A DNA stretch of 64,000 bases, from positions 75,153 to 139,152 of the forward strand of contig NW_013171815.1 in assembly GCF_000151665.1 (NCBI RefSeq), in the 5' to 3' direction. Positions 24,821 through 34,521 of the stretch are shown piece by piece. This stretch comes from Blastocystis hominis (Eukaryota > Sar > Bigyra > Opalinata > Blastocystidae). The notes under the pieces are model-generated. The model did not search any database. It was given only the letters and a program-made list of their open reading frames with translations, and was not told the origin of the DNA. Each line of letters starts with the position of its first letter. Position 1 is the stretch's first letter. A program made the translations under genes and the position numbers.

Positions 24821-25391
24821 TCACTCCGTTCCTAACAAATAATCCATTCCGGGAACTGCTGTAGTCAGCATTCCCAGTTTATGCTCGGCTTCTAACAAGG
24901 CATACAAGAAACTTGGGTTCTGCTGCAACAAACGCTGCGCCTGAATAGGATTTCGCTTTGCTACTTCTCCCAATTTCTGTAATTTCGAATGTAGCTCCTC
25001 ATCAGTGAATTCCTTTAAATAAATCGGCTTTGAGTCATCCGTCGTTGCTCCACTCTCTGCTTCTTCGTCTCTTTTCATCGCATCTTTTGCCATTTTAGCC
25101 GTCAACCTCTCTCCGCAAAATGCTTCTCGCTTGCAATATTGGATCGCTTTTGTGCATTCTTCGATTGACTTAAATTCGATAAAGCCATATCCATTGTTAA
25201 GATTCTTATCTTCACGCATTGAAAGGCTACATTTAACAATAACATGCTACTCGTACTTTATTGAGACGGGTTTGACGCATGGGAGAAAGAAAAGAACGAG
25301 ATCCTTTCCTGTGGTTTTATATGGTATATCTTCTACTATGGCATTATATTCGAACAAAGGATAAACAAAAAATTGTATTTTCGATTTGCAT
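24821..25391 (-). CDS. Short CstF64/Rna15-like RRM protein (3'-end processing)
   Basis: CstF64 binds the GU/U-rich element downstream of poly(A) sites. The 169-aa product has an RRM (NTIFLEDIPYKTTGKDL; RNP1-like NGYGFIEFK) followed by the hinge-like helix NPIQAQRLLQQNPSFLYALL, which matches the CstF64 hinge that binds CstF77. It ends soon after, lacking the Pro/Gly region and C-terminal domain of animal CstF64, so it is unusually small. Two introns (25336-25366 of 31 nt; 25227-25256 of 30 nt). The ATG is about 10 bp after the TGTTTGTT motif of the same-strand upstream gene. This is a natural candidate reader of the TGTTTGTT motif, which is inference. Confidence 0.82.
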
Positions 25392-25400
25392 ATTTCATAG

Positions 25401-25408
25401 AACAAACA
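25401..25408 (-). terminator. TGTTTGTT after the coiled-coil gene, no genomic stop in spliced frame
   Basis: Exact octamer. In the spliced frame the last codon before it is AGT followed by a T at 25413, then four bases, then the motif. Poly(A) addition after that T would give TAA. Confidence 0.65.
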
Positions 25409-25412
25409 AATG

Positions 25413-26246
25413 AACTCATCACTTCTTCTCTCGCTTTGCTACATTGCTCACACTACAAATAGGTAAAACACATTTAGTGCATACATGAGAAATAATCCCC
25501 TCCAAATGGTTGATGTACTCAAGACTCTGAGAATATCCGCTTTCCAGCTTATTCAAATATTCCGATAACTCAGAGAATTCTTTTTTGAGCGATTTCATTG
25601 ATTCGTCCTGTTCTTCCTTCTCTTTCACGACCATGCGATACAGCTCGTGATTCCGTATTTGCTCATTGGTCAAAGGTACGGAGAGGTCTTGTGGAGACGA
25701 GCCATGGAAAAAACAGCTCTAATTTCAACCATCCTAAGAAAAGGGAAACCATCTTCTCGTTGATTTGGTCGATCTCTTGGCGGAAAGATTCTCTACAATA
25801 GGGAAGAGGATTGATAGTACCTTTTCTTTTTGTATGCTTCGCTTTCTTCCGAAAAGCGATGCTCCAATACCCTCAATTCTGTCAGTCTCTTGTCCAAATC
25901 TTTTTTCAGAACTCTAAGCGTTACTGGAGAGCAATTTCAGAGTACTCATAAGAGCGATCTTTTAAAGAGCAGCTCTCAGTCAAAGCGCCAACCTTCTCAC
26001 ATAGCCGAATTTTCTCTTCCACAAGAATTGCAACCTCTCCTCTCACTGAACAAGAAATAAAATCTAATAATACACTTTTCCATATCCTGACGTGTTTTCT
26101 TGTGCTTTTCGATTTCTGTTTCTAATTCCATTTGCTTTAAGCGATAATTCTACGCAATAATTGGCAAGAGTTACAGCTACCTCCTCTAACTTGGAGATCT
26201 TGGATAGCAAATCACGGACATCTTCAGCAGAAAAGGAATTACTCAT
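25413..26246 (-). CDS. Coiled-coil protein, stop likely made by polyadenylation
   Basis: Predicted 217 aa, nearly all charged heptad-like helix (for example EKIRLCEKVGALTESC, KRLTELRVLEHRFSEE, KEFSELSEYLNKLESGY). I recognise no family. Six introns of 28-32 nt restore a continuous frame. The last one (25453-25484, GTATGC...TTGTAG) matches the local splice consensus closely. After it the frame runs CEQCSKAREEVMSS and meets no stop before TGTTTGTT. If the last intron were retained, the frame would instead end at TGA 25419-25421 with VAKREKK. A CxxC pair near the C terminus exists only in the spliced form. Confidence 0.7.
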
Positions 26247-26974
26247 TGTCCCAATGCGGATAACAATAACGATGAAAAGAAGCCATATGGAGGGAAAGAA
26301 AGGACTTGGAGGGAAATTGGATTTATAGTCATAATATCAAAAATCTCGCGAGATGGTAACATAGAAACGTGAAAAACAGTTGCGAGGAGGTGGAGAACGC
26401 AAATAACGAAAATGGAGTAGCCATAGGACAAACTGGCTATTTTTTCTGTGAATAGCATTCACAGAAAAATAGAGGAATACAAGTAATGGGTTAGATTACA
26501 TAACTTTATAAAAAAACACGTTTCAGCTGAATCCTATAGAATATTGACATGTTGCTATGACCAAATAACACAATGAACGATCGTCGTTGCATTTAAAAAG
26601 GTATTTGGGATAGTCAAAAGAGATTGGAATTTATTACTTAAATATATGTCATAGAGCGCAATAGAGTCAAAACAATGATATAATGACCCATTCTGGAGTC
26701 TAACGAAGATTATTAGAGTTGCTCTAATTCCATAATGTTGTAGTAGTAAGAAGAAATACGTGTATATTTCAAGAACACATAAATGACTAGTATCACATAC
26801 TCTCGTTCGTATTTACATAGCTGATTGCTGTATTCACGTAAAAAGGCTTGCTGCAACTAATAACCAAAATTAAAGCTCATTAATCCGGAAAATCTTAAAT
26901 GAAGAAAAATGACACATTACAATCCATTTTCATCATTTTGCGATAATACCCTTGCATTAAGACAAAATAACGTA
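26247..26974 (+). other. Intergenic, AT-rich, no gene seen
   Basis: No splice-consistent coding frame found. A 71-codon minus-strand frame at 26243-26458 is hydrophobic but lacks exon continuation or family features. Probably contains the divergent 5' regions of the coiled-coil and MORN/LRR genes. Confidence 0.5.
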
Positions 26975-29555
26975 ATGGTTACGAATCTAAACGGTTTGAT
27001 ATAAAATTGGATTTGATAAATAGGCGTATTACAACATACAAAGGAATCAAGGTATTTGCTGAGTGATTATGTAAGTGATAAACGAATAAGAACCAAAATT
27101 GGTGGGGTAGAATATGAAATCCAAACATACCAAGGGAAACACTCAAACGAGTATTTGTTGAGCGAACTAAGAGATGGAAAGATTGAAGGTCGTTGCCAAT
27201 TATTCAAGCATGGAATTTTACACTTAGCGTGGACAATGAAAAATGGAAAACGAGAGGGAGAAATAACTGAATATTGGGATGGTAAAGTATTGCACAAAGA
27301 AAACTGGAATTCGATATTTGGAGAAGATGGAAATCGAAGAATGATTGAGAATACGAAAGAAGGGTTGATAATGACAATTCGATGTACAGTGAAGCCTGAA
27401 ATGAATGATAATAAATACGAAGTGAGAAATGATGCAGAAAGTAACGTGAATGCTGAAATAGTGATTTATCGAGGCGGATTTGATAAAGAAATGAATCGCC
27501 ATGGACATGGAATTGAATATGATATGGAAAGTGGCAAAGAGAAGCTTGAGGGATATTGGGAAAAGGATAAATTGGTCCAAGTCATTCGTGAGTTTGATGC
27601 AGATAGTAACCAAATGATCGAATATGTAGTGAATGATAATTTGGAGATGTGGAATCGAATTCCTGTTTATATTGGAGGATATTGTGAGATGCGAGGAACA
27701 TTTTTAAGACATGGACTCGGATATTTGATTGATGAAAACAATGGAACAGCTATTCGTGAAAGTGAATGGAACTGCGGTGAAGAGATAAAGGGAACCGATT
27801 TGTATGAAGGATGGTATATGAAAGGATTGCAAGAAAGTATTCGAAGCGTATTGAGGAATAAGAAACCGGAAGAGATGAAGAATGAAACAGATGATGTAAT
27901 AGGCGACAAAATTACAATTAGTAAGAATGAAGAATTGATAGTCATTGATAATAAGGTGAATGACTTAGTGATAAGTTCCAATTCTTGTAATGAGTTTAAT
28001 AAACTTCATTTGAATCAATTTAACTGGCTTCGATCAATCGAAATCGGCGATGGATGTTTAGGATCAGTGAAATCATTTGAATTGAAGGGATTGAATCGAT
28101 TGAAAACTATCAAAATCGGCAAGAATTCATTTACGCAGAAAAAGAATAGTAATGGAGACAATAAATCGAAATCGCTCTGCATACTGAATTGTGAATCATT
28201 GGAATCTATTGAAATTGGACAATATAGTTTCAGTGATTTTGGAGGAGACTTTGAATTGAAGAATCTACCACAATTGCAATCCATTCAAATTGGAAACAAA
28301 AACAACTATTATGATTACATGTACAGCAGTGAAAAGTATTGGTATAACTTCTATTCCTGTTCAATTCTAATTCGAGGTATTGATATTATAATGCATGTGT
28401 AATGATTAGATCTTCCAAATCTACAATCCATTAAAATAGGTGATGCTGCATTCGGTAATTCCCAATTGATGAATCTATCCAATTTGATTTCTCTGGAATC
28501 AATCGAAATCGGCGATGAATGCTTTAAATCGTTGAAACTATTTGAATTGAATGGATTGAGCAGATTAAAGAGTTTAAAGATAGAGAGTAACTCTTTTTGT
28601 AATACTGAATTGATGAATCTATCCAATTTGATTTCTCTGGAATCAATCGAAATCGGCGATGATTGTTTTGGATCAGTGCAAACATTCAAAATCGATGGAT
28701 TGAATCAATTGAAAACGATCAAAATCGGCAAGAATTCATTTACTCAGAAAAAGAATAGTAATGGAGATGATGAATCGAAATCATTCCACATATTGAATTG
28801 TGAATCATTGGAATTTATTCAAATTGGTGATTTCAGTTTCAGTGATTTTGCTGGGGACTTTGAATTGAAGAATTTACCTTTGTTGAAAAGTATTATTATT
28901 GGTTCATATTACCAATCAAATTCCTATAGCTATTCATATTTGAGTAACAGCAATTCCAATAGAAGTTATTATTACGTCTCACACAGTTTCTATCATAATT
29001 CGTTTGTGATTCGAGGTATTGATTTGATATTGAATTGTTGAATGATGCATAGATCTTCCAAATCTACAGTTTATTACATTAGGTGATCGGGCATTCAATT
29101 ATTCCTTATCAACAATAATTGAAAGTATTGAATAAATTCGAATGAAATGAGTGATGTAGATCTTCCATCATTACAATCCATTCAACTCGGTTATAAAGCA
29201 CTTGCTGGAAGAGATGATGATGATTCAACCTCATTGATAATGCGAAGTATGATTGAGATCATTTGAAATGATTTGCTTTGTAGATCTTCCAAATCTAACG
29301 TCCATTGACTATTATGAAGGATGTTTCCAATCCCCCAGTACAGTGACATTAGAGAGTAGTTCTGAATACTGAATACTGATAGTATTTAGATATTCCAAAT
29401 CTTCAAAATGTCAATCATCGTAGAAAAGAAGGTGATCTCTATAACTATTACCCTCCTTTCCACAAAGTTCAACGGAAAACAATTACCAGTATTCCCTCTA
29501 TTCTCTTGTTCCATTTCTAGATGTCTCACCTACACTTTCCAATCTGTTAAAATAA
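26975..29555 (+). CDS. MORN-like plus leucine-rich (BspA-type) repeat protein
   Basis: Predicted 780 aa. The N-terminal ~300 residues contain MORN-like units (GRCQLFKHGILHLAW, GTFLRHGLGYLIDE). The C-terminal ~450 residues are irregular leucine-rich repeats of the kind LESIEIGxxxFxxxxxFELxNLPxLxSI. The motif KIGKNSFTQKKNSNGD occurs twice, showing recent duplication. Seven introns (26994-27023, 28377-28409, 29016-29052, 29125-29159, 29247-29283, 29356-29389, 29489-29520) are mostly 33-37 nt, longer than elsewhere, and five sit at the same place and phase just before a D/N-LPxL unit. The DNA is much more AT-rich than its neighbours. No signal peptide or anchor is visible, so surface adhesion, a common role of BspA-type LRRs, is not supported here. 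A 36-nt frame-preserving GT-AG segment near 29430 could be an extra intron. Confidence 0.75.
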
Positions 29556-29567
29556 TCCACCAACTGC

Positions 29568-29583
29568 TTGTTTCAACAAACAA
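29568..29583. terminator. Palindromic 3'-end element between LRR gene and PFOR
   Basis: TTGTTTCAACAAACAA between the stop codons at 29555 and 29624. The minus strand contains exact TGTTTGTT (29575-29582), and the plus strand has the near-match TTGTTTCA. Confidence 0.5.
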
Positions 29584-29623
29584 CGCATTAATTACGATAA
29601 ACGGACACACAAAATAAGCAAGC

Positions 29624-32600
29624 TTACTTCTTCTCGAACTTCTTCTGGAGATATTTATACAATTGTTTATCCGACATGGCCATGCGCACTCTATCCTCGT
29701 GTCTCTCGATCAGCTGCTGCTTCAGCGTGGCGTGCAGCGACGTCGCCACATCCGGCAGGCTCTTGTCCAGCGTCGTGAATCGGTTTTCTCCCTTCAGGAA
29801 GTCGCCCACGTCCGTCTTAATCTTCTTGAAATCCAGCTGGAACGGGTTCTCGCCCTTCTCCGCGCGGCGCGGATCGTAGCGGTACAGCGGCCAGTAGCCC
29901 GAAGACACCGCCTTCTCGGCCTCCTGCGCCATGCAGGACATTCCCGTCGAGGCGGGCATTCCGTGCTGCATGCACGGCGAGTAGTTGATCACCAGCGAAG
30001 GTCCGTCGTAGCTCTCGGCCTCCACGATCGCCTTGATGGCCTGGCGCGGGTCCGCGGCCACCGCGATCGACGCCACGTACACGTTCTTGTACTGCATCGC
30101 CATGCGGCCCAGATCCTTCTTCATCAGCGGCTTGCCGCCCGCAGCGAACTTCGCCACCGCGGACATCTGCGTGGCCTTCGACTGCTGGCCTCCCGTGTTG
30201 GCGTACATCTCCGTGTCCAGGACCAGCACGTTGATATCGTCGCCCTGGGCGAGCACGTGGTCCACGCCTCCGTAGCCGATATCGTAGGCCCAGCCGTCGC
30301 CTCCGACCACCCACTGCGTCAGCTTGGGCATCACGTCGATCACCTCCTCCAGCAGCTCCAGCTCCTTGTGGTTCTTCTTCTCGTTGGCCAGCAGCGCCAC
30401 GCAGTTGTCGTAGCACACCTCGCACTTGTCCGCATCGCGCGGGTTCTCCAGCCAGGTCTGCAGGTTGGCGCAGAGCTCCTTGCTCTTGGGGATGGAGTCG
30501 TCCTTCAGGATGCGCTGCACGCGCGTCGCCAGGTTGCGTCGCTTGATCAGCGTGGAGGTCATCATACCGAAGCCGAACTCGGCGTTATCCTCGAACAGCG
30601 AGGAGCCCCAGGCGGGACCCTGGCCGCGCTCGTTCACCGTGTACGGGTTCGAGCAGAAGGTGCCTCCCCACACACGCGAGCAGCCCATCGCGTTCGCCAC
30701 CATCAGGCGCTTGCCGAACAGCTGCGTCAGAATGCGCACCGACTGCGTCTCTCCGCAGCCCGCGCAGGCTCCGGGGAACTCCAGCATGGGCAGCTGGAAG
30801 GCGCAGCCCTTCACCGTGGTCTTGTCCACCAGGTCGCCCTTGTTCTTCACCGTCATCGCGAAGTCCCAGTTCTTGCTCTCCACCTCCTGCACATCGCGGA
30901 AGTTGGTCATCGTCAGCGCGTTCGTCGGGCAGTTCACCGAGCACACCTCGCACGACGTGCAGTCCATTGGCGACACCTGGATGCGGTAGTTCAGACCCTT
31001 CAGCTCGTCGCCCACGGCGGGGATCATCTTGAAGGTCTCGGGAGCGCGCTTCGACTCCTCCGCGTCCATCAGGAACGGACGGATGCACACGTGCGTGCAC
31101 AGCGTCGCGCACTGGTTGCACTGCGTGCACTTCGAGGGGTCCCACACGGGCACCTGCGTGGCGATGCCGCGCTTCTCGTACTTGGAGGTTCCGGCGGGCT
31201 GCACGCCTCCGGACACGAACTTGGACACCGGCACCTTGTCCGCCTCCATGTACAGCGCGGGGTACAGCGTCTGCAGGAACTCCGGAGTGCCCGCGGGCCA
31301 CACCTTCGGAGCGTCGTCAGGCAGGTTCGCCCACGCGGCGGGCACCTCGATCTTGTGCAGGTTGCTCAGCGACTGCTTCACGGCGTTCAGGTTCATGTCC
31401 ACGACCTGCTGGCCCTTCGAGCCGAAGCGCACAGCGATGTCCTTCTCCAGCAGCTTGGGAGCGCGACCCTCAGGCAGGATCGGGCAGAGGTTGAAGAACA
31501 CGCTCTGCATGATCATGTTGATGCGCTGCTTCAGACCCACGCTCTGCGCCACGCCAGTAGCATCGATGTTGTAGAACTGGGCCTTCTTGTTGGCCAGATC
31601 GCGCTTCAGATGGTTGGGCAGGTTCTTCTCCAGCTCCTCCAGCGTGTTCCAGGGCGAGTTCAGAACGAAGATTCCGCCCTCCTTCAGCTGGTTCACCATG
31701 TGGAACTTGCGCACGTAGGTGCTGTTGTGGCAAGCGACGTAGTCCGCCTGCTGCACCAGGTACTCCGACTGGATCGGCTCCTTGCCCACACGCACGTGGG
31801 ACACCGTCAGACCGCCCGACTTGTGCGCATCGTACACGGAGTACGCCTGCGCGTTGAAGTCGGTGTTCTTCACAATCAGCTTCACCGCATCGTGCGACGA
31901 ACCCACCGTTCCGTCCGATCCGTAACCCCAGAAGATGCACTGCTTCACATCATCGGGCAGCGTCGGCAGCGGCTCGCCGTACTCCAGAGACGAGTGGCAC
32001 AGATCGTCGTTCACACCCACCGTGAAGCGGTTCTTGGGCTCGGGCTTCTTCAGGTTGTCGAACACCGCCTTCACCATCGCGGGAGTGAAGTCCTTGCCTC
32101 CCAGACCCATCTGGCCTCCCACGATCGTCACCGGACGCTTCAGCTGGTTCATCGAAGCCACCACATCCAGGTACAGAGGCTCTCCGGGAGCTCCGTCCTC
32201 TCGGCAACGATCCAGCACGCACACACTCTTCACCGTCTTGGGGATCGCCGCGTCCAAGTGCTTCTGCGAGAAGGGACGGAACAGGTGCACCTTCACCACA
32301 CCCACCTTCTCTCCATGCTTGTTCAAGTAGTTCACCGTTTCCTCCACCGTGGTTCCAGCACCCATCACCACGATCACACGGTCCGCGTCGGGAGCTCCAG
32401 CATAGTCGAACAGATGGTACTGACGACCCGTGATGCTCGCCACCTTGTCCATCGCCGCCTGAATCTTCTCGGGAGCAGCGTCATAGAACGGCTGAGCCAC
32501 GATGCAGTTCTGCATGTAGATATCCTGAGACTGAGCAATTCCGCGCTGATACGGGTGATTCGGATTCAAGGCTCGCTTGCGGAAAATGTTCGCATCTTCG

Positions 32601-33295
32601 TAGGGATAAATCTTGGCCACCTCGTCGCACGGAATCGTATCAATAGAGTTCACCTCGTGAGAAACTCTCCAGCCATCGAAGAAATGCAGGAAAGGAAGGC
32701 TCGTGGTGATAGCAGACAGGTGGGCCACCAGCGCGAGATCGTGTGCCTCCTGGACACAGTGCGAGGAAAGAATCGCAAATCCAGTTTGTCTCGTAGCCAT
32801 CACATCAGAGTGCTCGCACAGCAGCGACAGAGCCTGCTTAGAAACCACACGAGAAGCCACGTGAATGACGGCGGGCAGCAGTCCTCCAGCAATACGATAC
32901 ATGTTGGGAATCATCAGCATCATGCCCTGAGAAGAGGTGAACGTTGTTCCCAGAAGACCTCCCACAAGAGCGCCATGCAAGGCTCCGGCGGCACCTCCTT
33001 CAGACTGCATTTCGGTCACTTTCAGAACGTTTCCAAAAATGTTCTTTCTTCCCTTCACCGCCCATGCGTCGGCATGCTCTCCCATAGGGGAAGAGGGAGA
33101 AATGGGATACAAAATTGCAGCATCGCTCACATTGTAAGCAGAAGACGCCGCAGCTTCGTTTCCATCGATAGCCGCACGGACCTTCTTATACTCGGAAAAG
33201 AGGCGAGTAAAAGTAGACTTAGCAACACTTCCATTCAAAGAACCAGCCAGCATAGCTGACTGTCTAAATGACTGCTTAAGAGCCACCGCAAGCAT
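29624..33295 (-). CDS. Pyruvate:ferredoxin oxidoreductase, organelle-targeted
   Basis: Oxidatively decarboxylates pyruvate to acetyl-CoA and reduces ferredoxin, the anaerobic replacement for pyruvate dehydrogenase. The 1223-aa, intronless protein has all PFOR parts: YPISPSSPMGEHAD at the N terminus, two 4Fe-4S sets (CTQCNQCATLC; CTSCEVCSVNCPT), the proximal-cluster cysteines (CAGCGET, later CYDNC) and the TPP site GGDGWAYDIGYGG. It begins MLAVALKQSFRQSAMLAGSL, Arg/Ser-rich without acids, a typical mitochondrial presequence, so a mitochondrion-related organelle is likely. It ends soon after the TPP domain and lacks the flavodoxin/cytochrome-P450-reductase fusion of PNO enzymes. Very GC-rich biased codons suggest high expression. 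Confidence 0.97.
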   Translation of the reverse strand: MLAVALKQSFRQSAMLAGSLNGSVAKSTFTRLFSEYKKVRAAIDGNEAAASSAYNVSDAAILYPISPSSPMGEHADAWAVKGRKNIFGNVLKVTEMQSEGGAAGALHGALVGGLLGTTFTSSQGMMLMIPNMYRIAGGLLPAVIHVASRVVSKQALSLLCEHSDVMATRQTGFAILSSHCVQEAHDLALVAHLSAITTSLPFLHFFDGWRVSHEVNSIDTIPCDEVAKIYPYEDANIFRKRALNPNHPYQRGIAQSQDIYMQNCIVAQPFYDAAPEKIQAAMDKVASITGRQYHLFDYAGAPDADRVIVVMGAGTTVEETVNYLNKHGEKVGVVKVHLFRPFSQKHLDAAIPKTVKSVCVLDRCREDGAPGEPLYLDVVASMNQLKRPVTIVGGQMGLGGKDFTPAMVKAVFDNLKKPEPKNRFTVGVNDDLCHSSLEYGEPLPTLPDDVKQCIFWGYGSDGTVGSSHDAVKLIVKNTDFNAQAYSVYDAHKSGGLTVSHVRVGKEPIQSEYLVQQADYVACHNSTYVRKFHMVNQLKEGGIFVLNSPWNTLEELEKNLPNHLKRDLANKKAQFYNIDATGVAQSVGLKQRINMIMQSVFFNLCPILPEGRAPKLLEKDIAVRFGSKGQQVVDMNLNAVKQSLSNLHKIEVPAAWANLPDDAPKVWPAGTPEFLQTLYPALYMEADKVPVSKFVSGGVQPAGTSKYEKRGIATQVPVWDPSKCTQCNQCATLCTHVCIRPFLMDAEESKRAPETFKMIPAVGDELKGLNYRIQVSPMDCTSCEVCSVNCPTNALTMTNFRDVQEVESKNWDFAMTVKNKGDLVDKTTVKGCAFQLPMLEFPGACAGCGETQSVRILTQLFGKRLMVANAMGCSRVWGGTFCSNPYTVNERGQGPAWGSSLFEDNAEFGFGMMTSTLIKRRNLATRVQRILKDDSIPKSKELCANLQTWLENPRDADKCEVCYDNCVALLANEKKNHKELELLEEVIDVMPKLTQWVVGGDGWAYDIGYGGVDHVLAQGDDINVLVLDTEMYANTGGQQSKATQMSAVAKFAAGGKPLMKKDLGRMAMQYKNVYVASIAVAADPRQAIKAIVEAESYDGPSLVINYSPCMQHGMPASTGMSCMAQEAEKAVSSGYWPLYRYDPRRAEKGENPFQLDFKKIKTDVGDFLKGENRFTTLDKSLPDVATSLHATLKQQLIERHEDRVRMAMSDKQLYKYLQKKFEKK

Positions 33296-34521
33296 CTGGT
33301 CGAACTAAGTTTTTTTTTATTGTTACCACTTTTCGGTTTCCCCTTTAACCACAGTTTCTGCCGCGGTTATTTTGAATCAGTGTTATACAAATGCCTTTGA
33401 TTATTATAGGGTTGTGGATCACTGTATGGTAATCACTGATGTTGCGACCATTCGTTGTTTGCTAGCAGTTGTTGCGATGGAAATCACTTCTGCTTTATGC
33501 CACCATTTGAGAACAATGCAACTAGAGTGGAATGGAGCTAGAAGACCCGATTTTCCTATTTTGTACAAACCCTTTATTTGTCAAATTGAAATACACTTTA
33601 AACCAGCTCGCTTTGTCAACACCTTATCCATTTGTCCTAACACGTTTTTGTGTGCAAATGTATCATTTGATCTTTTCTGCATGGGCAGTGCATTTTGCGT
33701 TATTCATTAACGTCGAAACATTACCACACGTATTGTGTCAGTTGTGGTTTACAGTATTTTGACAATATGCTATGCTACCATTGGATGTGACCGGTTATGC
33801 TATTTTTATGCGGTTTGTGAAGTGTTCTATACGATGTGTACACTCAACCTGTTTTCATTTCAGATAGCTGTGTAAACGAGTATGCCACACATTTATATTA
33901 TATATTCATGGCATTCTACCATGTGTTCTGAACTGAGTGTGGGTCTGGGTACACTAACTTCAATATGAGTGTGCAATTAGTATTTACAAATCGAATGAAT
34001 CTTATTTTCTCTCACATCTCAAGTCATTATTAACTCAAAGGACTTAGTCATCCAGATCCATGTATGGTATTCACCTACATGTGGTACGTTCAGAAATGAT
34101 GGCAGAACACTCCACTGAGCCATTATCATAACAGTGTTCCAAGGGATGATCTCAAAGTATTTAACCTTAAAACTGTCATGGTTGTTCTATTTCAAGTATA
34201 TGCAATACACTGAACTCGAATTAGATGTCTCTAGAAAAGTGGAATGATGCTCGTATTCACTTCAATACGATTATTTTGAATATCTCTATGTTTAAGCAAA
34301 CCTACAATCAATATCTGTTCTCATCACGTTCGAAATACATGTAATTGTCTAGACTATGCGTAATATTCCAGTACCCCTTTTTTGTGGTCATGAGGATAAA
34401 ATTCTCCTCCCTGTTGCTGCGTTCCTTGTTAAACTGGTGAATTGTGTGTAGGTAAAATAACCACGGGAATCATACAATCCGAGTACTGTCATTCTTTGTT
34501 TTACGAAATATTATCTCAGCC
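33296..34521 (+). other. Intergenic 1.2 kb, no gene seen
   Basis: AT-rich DNA between divergent PFOR and the BAR-SH3 gene. A 112-codon frame at 33372-33710 shows no domain, codon bias or splice continuation. Likely promoter and spacer sequence. Confidence 0.5.

Noticed and set aside
24640-24824. 61-codon minus-strand frame
   Set aside because: Antisense to exons of the 97-aa gene and to its intron; no support.
26243-26458. 71-codon hydrophobic minus-strand frame
   Set aside because: Overlaps the 5' end of the coiled-coil gene region, lacks exon continuation and has no family match.
29663-33259. 1,198-codon open frame antisense to PFOR
   Set aside because: Caused by the strong G/C-ending codon bias of PFOR; the translation is His/Arg/Leu-rich without domains.
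33372-33710. 112-codon plus-strand frame upstream of the BAR-SH3 gene
   Set aside because: No recognisable domain, no splice-linked exon and AT-rich composition like the flanks.
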